A DNA stretch of 64,000 nucleotides from Caprella mutica (Eukaryota; Arthropoda; Malacostraca; Amphipoda; Caprellidae). The notes under the pieces are model-generated. The model saw only the letters and a list, made by a program, of their open reading frames with translations, did not search any database and was not told the DNA's origin. Numbering within the stretch: position 1 is the stretch's first letter; each line of letters starts with the position of its first letter. The stretch covers positions 93,056 through 157,055 of the forward strand of contig CANNZV010001152.1 in the NCBI GenBank assembly GCA_947561585.1, written 5' to 3'. Shown here piece after piece: positions 59,101 through 64,000 of this stretch. The position numbers and the translations under genes are program-made.

Positions 59101-61437
59101 CTTCCAAATTTTGGGTAGCTAGCAATATGATTTCTGAAATTACTCAAAATGAAAAATGTGTTCCAAGAATGTTTTCCACAAGCTTCACATTAATGTGCAA
59201 AAGTGATTAGAAATTGAAGAAAATATTGAGGACTTAAAATCCTCAATATTGAGGACTTTATTATACAGGAAAATTATAAATCAACTTTAAATAAGCGTTA
59301 CACAATAATAACGTACATAAAGTAATGAATGATCACTTGCATCAACGTTTCTTTCCTTTATTAAGTCAAATTTAAAAGCATTAATTTCATATAAATAAAT
59401 TTTCCCTATAAATAGAAGTACAATGAAACTCCTCAGTTATGAAGTGATGGTTACTTCATAACTCAGAGACACTTCATATCTCAGGTACACTAGATAGTTT
59501 TCTAAGGTTAAAAGCTTGGAAAACTATGATCATTGAGGGATAACTGTAACGAAATGCTTGACGTAGCTATATCATTTTCTATTATTTGAACATAGAAAAT
59601 ACTTCATAACTCAGGTCCTTCAATACTCGAGTGCTTCATAACTCAAAACTTCATAACTTGGGGTTTTACTGTAACTGTAAGCTATGAGAGATAGAAATAC
59701 CTACTCTAACCAGCTGAGGTAGAAATACCTACTCTAACCAGCTGAGGTAGAAATACCTACTCTAACCAGCTGAGGTAGAAATACCTACTCTAACCAGCTG
59801 AGGTAGAAATACCTACTCTAACCAGCTGAGGTAGAAATACCTACTCTAACCAGCTGAGGTAGAAATACCTACTCTAACCAGCTGAGGTAGAAATACCTAC
59901 TCTAACCAGCTGAGGTAGAAATACCTACTCTAACCAGCTGAGGTAGAAATACCTACTCTTATCCAACTGAGGTAGAAATACCTACTCTTATCCAACTGAG
60001 GTTTGTGGTTCTCTAGGCTCATCATAATTGGCAAGGAGGGGCCGAAAATGTCCATGTCAAGAATCCCAATTTCTTGTGACTTCAGGCGACTCTTGAGAGC
60101 CGCTGCTATATTAACTGAAACATGAAAAGAGGTACCAAATAGAAATTATAGATTAACAGGGAAGGGAAAAGTAGAAAAAGGTGGAAAGAAGGTGACGAGA
60201 AAAACATAGCTAAATAACATTTTGCATTGTTATTCCACTATTAATGGTTTGAAAGTCCAGGATGTTTGGTTTTACTGTGAGATGAGACCATATATATTTC
60301 ATTGCATTTTAGCTGAAGTTGTCAAGTTACGCATTAAAAACAAGACTGCGAAGGTAAAAATGGCGTAGCTGGGGACTAAGTAACTATTTAAAGGTAATCT
60401 TATTTTGTTTTACCCTAAGAGAAGAGTGAGAATGAAATTATATTAATAGGTCTGCATCAAATTTTTCAATATTTCAATTATTATGTCACTTTAGATATTT
60501 GATTCAAATTTTTTCTTACAAACGTTACCTAGTTGACTTTGGCTCATTCTATACTAGCACTTAAAATGCCGCGTTTTCCCTGCTCTGTTTACGACTCTTC
60601 AATTAATCACGGTTAAATGAAAAGAAAAGGCAGTAGAAATGCTAGTATAGACTGCAAATTTGCTTTCCATTCATTTAACCGTGACTAATGGAAGAAATGT
60701 AAACTGGAAAGTGAAAACGTGGCGTTTTAACTGTTTGTATAGTATGGGCCTTAATTCATACCTGCTGTGGTAGATTTTCCCACTCCTCCTTTACCCGAGG
60801 CAACCAACAGAACATTCTTCACATTTTCCAACTTTTTCTTCTTTGGTAGACCTTTCGCCATTAATTCTTTTTGCTTGTCTGTAAGCTTATTCGAAGATAG
60901 ACTCTGGAAAATAAAGAAGTTACAATGAGTAAGTTTCTATTTAGTATCAAGTGGGCAATATAAGTAATTTAATAAAAAAATCACTCGACTCCATGCATGA
61001 ATGCAGTTATAAAATAAACACTGCTTATCGTTGAATCTGCAGTCATTTCTCTATTTGATGAAAACTTTAATATTCCTCTTCTATTTTATACAGTAGATGA
61101 ATATTTTAGGCAATAAATAATACAATATATTTTAATTTTCAGTTCACATTTGATGTAGGAGGACATAGTCCACCTCTGATGATGATTATTTATTAAAAAC
61201 AGTAAACTACCTCCATTTTGCTTTTTTTATGATATTTCACAGTTGGGCAATAATTTTCATATACCTGACATTTAGTACTTACGTGTACTCATTCATTACA
61301 CAGGAGTTCACTATAGAGGAGTTCTACAGTATAACGTTGGCCTGACATTTAGTACTTACGTGTGCTTGGGCAGCGCATGAGCTGGTGTGAATTTTGAAAC
61401 CTGGACATTTCAGGCGAAAAGATATTCTTGAAAGCAT
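53187..61437 (-). CDS. NUBPL: NUBPL/Ind1-type mitochondrial iron-sulfur P-loop protein, nine exons
   Basis: Exons (minus): 61360-61437, 60762-60903, 59986-60114, 58913-58952, 55876-56060, 55256-55329, 53946-54063, 53612-53709, and a likely last exon 53187-53357. The first eight join in phase to 288 residues, near the usual ~300-320 of the family. The start MLSRISFRLKCPGFKIH is Arg/Lys-rich without acids, as in mitochondrial presequences. The deviant Walker A SGKGGVGKST is at residues 62-71, DMDIFGPS at 93-100, DLPPGTGD at 172-179 and the iron-sulfur CPSC at 233-236, the Mrp/NBP35 family order. NUBPL delivers 4Fe-4S clusters to respiratory complex I in the matrix. The last exon (KEASEIIRVCLRN…) fits in phase but its tail is not clearly conserved. 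Introns carry splice-site-linked arrays, MITEs and a foldback element. Confidence 0.9.
54115..55255. repeat. 22-bp minisatellite starting at the exon 6 donor
   Basis: About 52 units of AGTTACTAGTTCTATCAGTA plus TA, alternating with ACTAGAATA variants in higher-order pairs. On the minus strand the first unit begins exactly at the NUBPL exon 6 donor: GGCAAA|GTAACTTATACTGA. Every later unit repeats GTAACTTAT after ACTA, in register with the donor GT. The array fills most of intron 6. Confidence 0.95.
56119..57045. mobile_element. Foldback element, ACAATTGCCACCC words, copy 1
   Basis: A perfect 9-bp direct repeat TTTATTAAC flanks it (56110-56118 and 57046-57054). The left end GGTGCTAGGACAATTGCCAC starts about six GGACAATTGCCACCC words; the right end has the inverse array (56941-57040). 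Inner arms are inverted too (CCACTTAACTTTAAAAATGG near 56242 against its inverse near 56910). It is inserted in the 62-bp array of NUBPL intron 4; joining the flanks restores a unit like CTTAGAAA-CTATTAACATGC at 57100-57120. Confidence 0.95.
57046..58715. repeat. 62-bp minisatellite copying the NUBPL exon 5 acceptor
   Basis: About 27 units. On the minus strand each unit reads TCTAAC (branch-point-like), AGAGAGTAATAGTAGTTAAA, TCCCTTTACCACAG, then CATGTCCATAGGTTTCT. The true exon 5 junction at 56060 has the same TCCCTTTACCACAG|CATGTCCATCGGTTT, so the unit carries the acceptor and roughly the first 15 exon bases. All copies lie upstream of exon 5 in transcript sense, between exons 4 and 5. Confidence 0.95.
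58954..59418. other. NUBPL intron 3, unique part
   Basis: AT-rich intron sequence. A small perfect hairpin lies near 59226-59262 (AATATTGAGGACTT and its inverse). Nothing else recognised. Confidence 0.4.
59419..59673. mobile_element. MITE with GAGTTATGAAG word ends, copy 3
   Basis: The ends are TACAATGAAACTCCTCAGTT and the inverse of TACAGTAAAACCCCAAGTTA, followed by CAGTTATGAAGT-type words on both sides (59435-59490 and 59600-59660). It lies in NUBPL intron 3, close to the 28-bp array. Confidence 0.8.
59690..59985. repeat. 28-bp minisatellite copying the NUBPL exon 3 donor
   Basis: About eleven units. On the minus strand the exon-proximal two units are 29 bp and identical to the true junction, CTCAGTTGGATAAGA|GTAGGTATTT. 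The distal ones are 28 bp with GCTGGTTAGA|GTAGGTATTT. So every unit keeps the donor and about 15 bases of exon end, with a shift from TTGGATAAGA to CTGGTTAGA away from the exon. Confidence 0.95.
60540..60755. mobile_element. Short palindromic MITE in NUBPL intron 2
   Basis: Inverted arms: GGCTCATTCTATACTAGCAC with ATGCCGCGTTTTCCC at the left and CGTGGCGTTTTAACTG with TATAGTATGGGCC at the right. An inner pair, AATCACGGTTAAATG and CATTTAACCGTGACT, forms a second hairpin. It ends a few bases before the exon 2 donor region. Confidence 0.65.
61264..61363. repeat. Duplicated exon 1 donor of NUBPL
   Basis: CCTGACATTTAGTACTTACG plus TGT occurs at 61264-61286 and 61341-61363. On the minus strand the second is the true exon 1 donor, ACAC|GTAAGTACT, and the first is an identical donor 77 bases into the intron. 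The spacer holds a fragment resembling the GAGTTATGAAG MITE family (ACTGTAGAACTCC). Confidence 0.85.
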
Positions 61438-61923
61438 ATTCACTGAAAGCAATTATTAATTAAACTAATTATCTGAATCAAAATATATGAATGTAATTAA
61501 TCATAATAATAAATGTCTGTAGCATTCATTCAGAAGAATGGAGGACTTGACGGAGGAAACGGCAATTAGTGGGCAAATTATTAATGCGAAATAAATAAAC
61601 AATCATAATGAGCAATGTATTTTATGTCAGAATAAGTCTTCTAATTTTTTTCAGAAGACACCCAACAACTAAACCAATATGAAACTTGGTAACTGTGGTT
61701 AAATCTAAATATTATTTCAGTATAGCAACATTTTCTAGCGCTTAGTCTCGATCACGTCTATTTCATTGATTGCATCTATAGGTGAGGTAGTTGATCAAAG
61801 AAGGGATATCAAAGTAGTGTTCAAGATCTTCGTCAAGCACAAGGTGCATTCTATCAGTGAATTACATAGACAGAATCATTTTATTACAGTTTGCTGGGAA
61901 GAATCACTCCCTTTTAGACTAGT

Positions 61924-62117
61924 TTAGACATCATGCTGTACTGTGAGGTACACAGGGCAGTCCGTACACAGTCCCTTCCATTTGTCAGAATCTGAGGCGG
62001 AATAGAATAATTTCATTCCTTCTATTTTTCTGTGAGCTTGAATTCCATCGGGTACAGTTTCATTTATATTTCTTACTTTGTTGTCATTAGTCTTGCTGCT
62101 GTCGTAGTATTCCTCTC
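61924..62117 (-). CDS. Possible terminal exon of another gene, unrecognised
   Basis: A minus-strand frame starts after an acceptor-like AATCATTCAG (62118-62127) and ends with TAA at 61924. It encodes about 64 residues: EEYYDSSKTNDNKVRNINET, then VPDGIQAHRKIEGMKLFYSA and SDSDKWKGLCTDCPVYLTVQ. Its composition and a CxxC look more like real coding sequence than the surrounding frames. I recognise no family. Upstream exons would be beyond 62.1 kb and were not identified; it lies about 490 bases before the NUBPL start codon. Confidence 0.35.
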
Positions 62118-64000
62118 CTGAATGATTGAACTTAAATCATTATAATTTTAGATCTGTCAAGTGTTCCGAAGGGAAGTAGTTATTTCGTGACGAAATCACT
62201 CTAAGGATGATAACTGCCCTAATTTGAATGGTGAGGAGGAAAAAAAAATTCCACCTTGCACATCTTTTTTCCTGTCGTTTAATTAACCTTTTTATAAAAA
62301 AAATGTTCGATTTTGAAGAAACAAATTGATAATATTCAAAGTGATGGGGAATTGGGAATGTGGAGAAAATGCTGAGGAATGGGGAGAAAGTGATGGGGAA
62401 CCGACCATTGAAACACTTGCAGATGCTAAATATTGCCAAACTAAGTGTTGATGAATGATCAAGACGTATCACTATATCAATGAAATAAAATAAATCTATT
62501 TGCAATCAATGGAATTGGTTTAATTAACTTTTTTGTAAAAAAAATCGTTATTGAAAAATTCATACTAATTTTACCAGTACCTAAATTCATCTTTTGTCAA
62601 TTTTATGGACGATGTTTCCATATAATTGACGTGATACAAATAAATTCTCGCTATAGGATTATCCTTATGGGGGCCAATATGTGTCAGAAAATCCAAAAAT
62701 TAATAAAATAATTATTCGATACAGATGGGCAGAATACACTTTGCGAATATTACGGCGATAGCAAGCAAAGGTAATATACTACAATAAGATACACTACTCT
62801 TTACAATTTCTATTTTCTCTGCCATCTGGTTTCAAAAGCGGGAATTAAAATTAAAATATTGTATGTTGTTTGCGTGAGGTCATAACAGCAACACTCTAAA
62901 ATCATATTCAAGACAATTGAAGAACGTAGCATTATGAAAACTGTTTATTTATTTCCATTATAAGAGACAGTGATGAATCCATTCATGTTATTCACACTGC
63001 TTAACCTTAATTTTCTATTGATGTGTGTTGCCATGTTGACGTCACGGTCGCAAATTACTCGATTTGTGACAACAGCTCACCTACCCTTCTAGGAATACCA
63101 ATATTGATAGGTTGCGACAATTGAGTGATTTGTGACTTGATGATATAAGCAAGGGAACAAATTTAAAGAGAAAGTTAGGGGTTTAGCGGGTTAAATAACT
63201 TGGTAACTATTCTTTTTACAAATTTAACTTCTTCAATTGTTTTAAATATGATTAAGTGCCACGCACACAACGTACCTCGATTGTCTTCCCTATATTTCAA
63301 TTCTAGTTCCCGCTTTGAAACCAGCAATTGGCATGAGTAGTGTATCTTATTGTAGTATAATATCTTTGTAGCTAGTCTGTAGCGCCTACAGTGGGGATGA
63401 AAGGTGGCTAGGAACGAATCCTCCTCCCACACCCCGCAGTTAGTGTGGCAGTTGATTTGGGGAAAGTCAGCCACCCAAAGGCCATACAATAAGCAAGTCC
63501 GTATACTGCACTTATTTTTGAACGATGAGGATGTGTCGTTTGTCTAAGTAAACAATTCTTCTCGAGTGAGATGACCTGATGTCATTTAACATTAACAGTT
63601 GTTTTGGTCTCCTGAAAACATGGTTATGGTTGATTGACGCTCAATTTCTTTGTAAGTTTTTGTTGTTGTAGAGACGTGGCAGAGCTCATTCGAAAGAGGT
63701 GCTTTCTATACTATAACAGAGTTTTTACTTTTTAGATATCTGAATCAGATAATTTATAGGCTAAAAGAATTCGAAAAATGTACAAACAACAGGTTTTTTT
63801 TTAATCAATTATAACTCGAAACAAAATTCCTAATTCCAGATATCTCTTGGAACAACTCTTCTTCTTTCCAATGAATCCTGTCTCGTATTTCTAAGGGATT
63901 TTTTTCTGGAATAGAGCGTTGAAGTTACCCCTCTGAAATATTAGTTTTACATTAAAAAAAATTTAATTGACTGAGGCCACAATTTAGCATGAAATTATTT
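62118..64000. other. Non-coding or unresolved right flank
   Basis: No confident gene. A GC-richer minus frame at 63175-63489 (GVWEEDSFLATFHPHCRRYR) lacks domain or splice support. From about 63840 to 63930 the sequence matches, inverted, the repeat at 35225-35300. Confidence 0.35.

Noticed and set aside
63175..63489. 104-codon minus frame as a gene
   Set aside because: No domain, no splice or polyadenylation support, unusual composition only over a short part.

Overview
The window looks like nuclear DNA of an arthropod, most likely an insect. It is AT-rich, its genes have short exons with GT-AG introns, and it holds insect-type transposons (piggyBac, Tc1/mariner-like, DIRS, copia, hAT-like). 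The species cannot be fixed from sequence alone. No rRNA, tRNA or CRISPR locus was seen. All three gene models lie on the minus strand.

Layout. 1-14.7 kb is transposon country. Two ~2.5-2.9 kb inverted arms (about 680-3216 and 8540-11525) flank a centre holding a broken piggyBac transposase with a 17-bp satellite inside its reading frame; a Tc1-like relic follows at 12.65-13.8 kb. 14.7-18.1 kb holds further inverted-repeat elements. 18.7-29.8 kb is an F-box gene: the F-box exon is at 29.8 kb and the leucine-rich exon at 19.6-18.7 kb, with a ~10 kb intron filled by copia and DIRS relics and four or more foldback elements. 30-39 kb is mostly inverted-repeat elements and one candidate orphan exon. 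40.5-46.1 kb is a six-exon gene for a small secreted cysteine-containing protein I do not recognise. 46.8-52 kb holds two clean foldback elements and other repeats. 53.2-61.4 kb is a nine-exon NUBPL (Ind1) gene, the mitochondrial P-loop factor for complex I iron-sulfur assembly. A possible terminal exon of another gene sits at 61.9-62.1 kb.

Two patterns stand out. First, the large minisatellites in the two multi-exon genes sit at splice junctions. In NUBPL a 28-bp array copies the exon 3 donor, a 22-bp array starts at the exon 6 donor, and a 62-bp array repeats about 27 times the branch-point-like site, pyrimidine tract, AG and first exon bases of exon 5. In the secreted-protein gene a 25-bp array starts at the exon 2 donor, a 20-bp array starts just after the exon 1 donor, and another 25-bp array starts 14 bases after the stop codon.

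Second, at least seven different foldback families have inverted ends built from short tandem words. Most share an outer anchor close to GGTKCTAGG and alignable words such as GGACAATTGCCACCC and GGAAAATTCGTCCAC. Five copies have perfect direct target duplications, four of 9 bp and one of 9-10 bp. One is inserted inside the NUBPL splice-acceptor array, where neighbouring units show the empty site. This looks like one superfamily, perhaps MULE/FB-like, whose terminal satellites turn over quickly.
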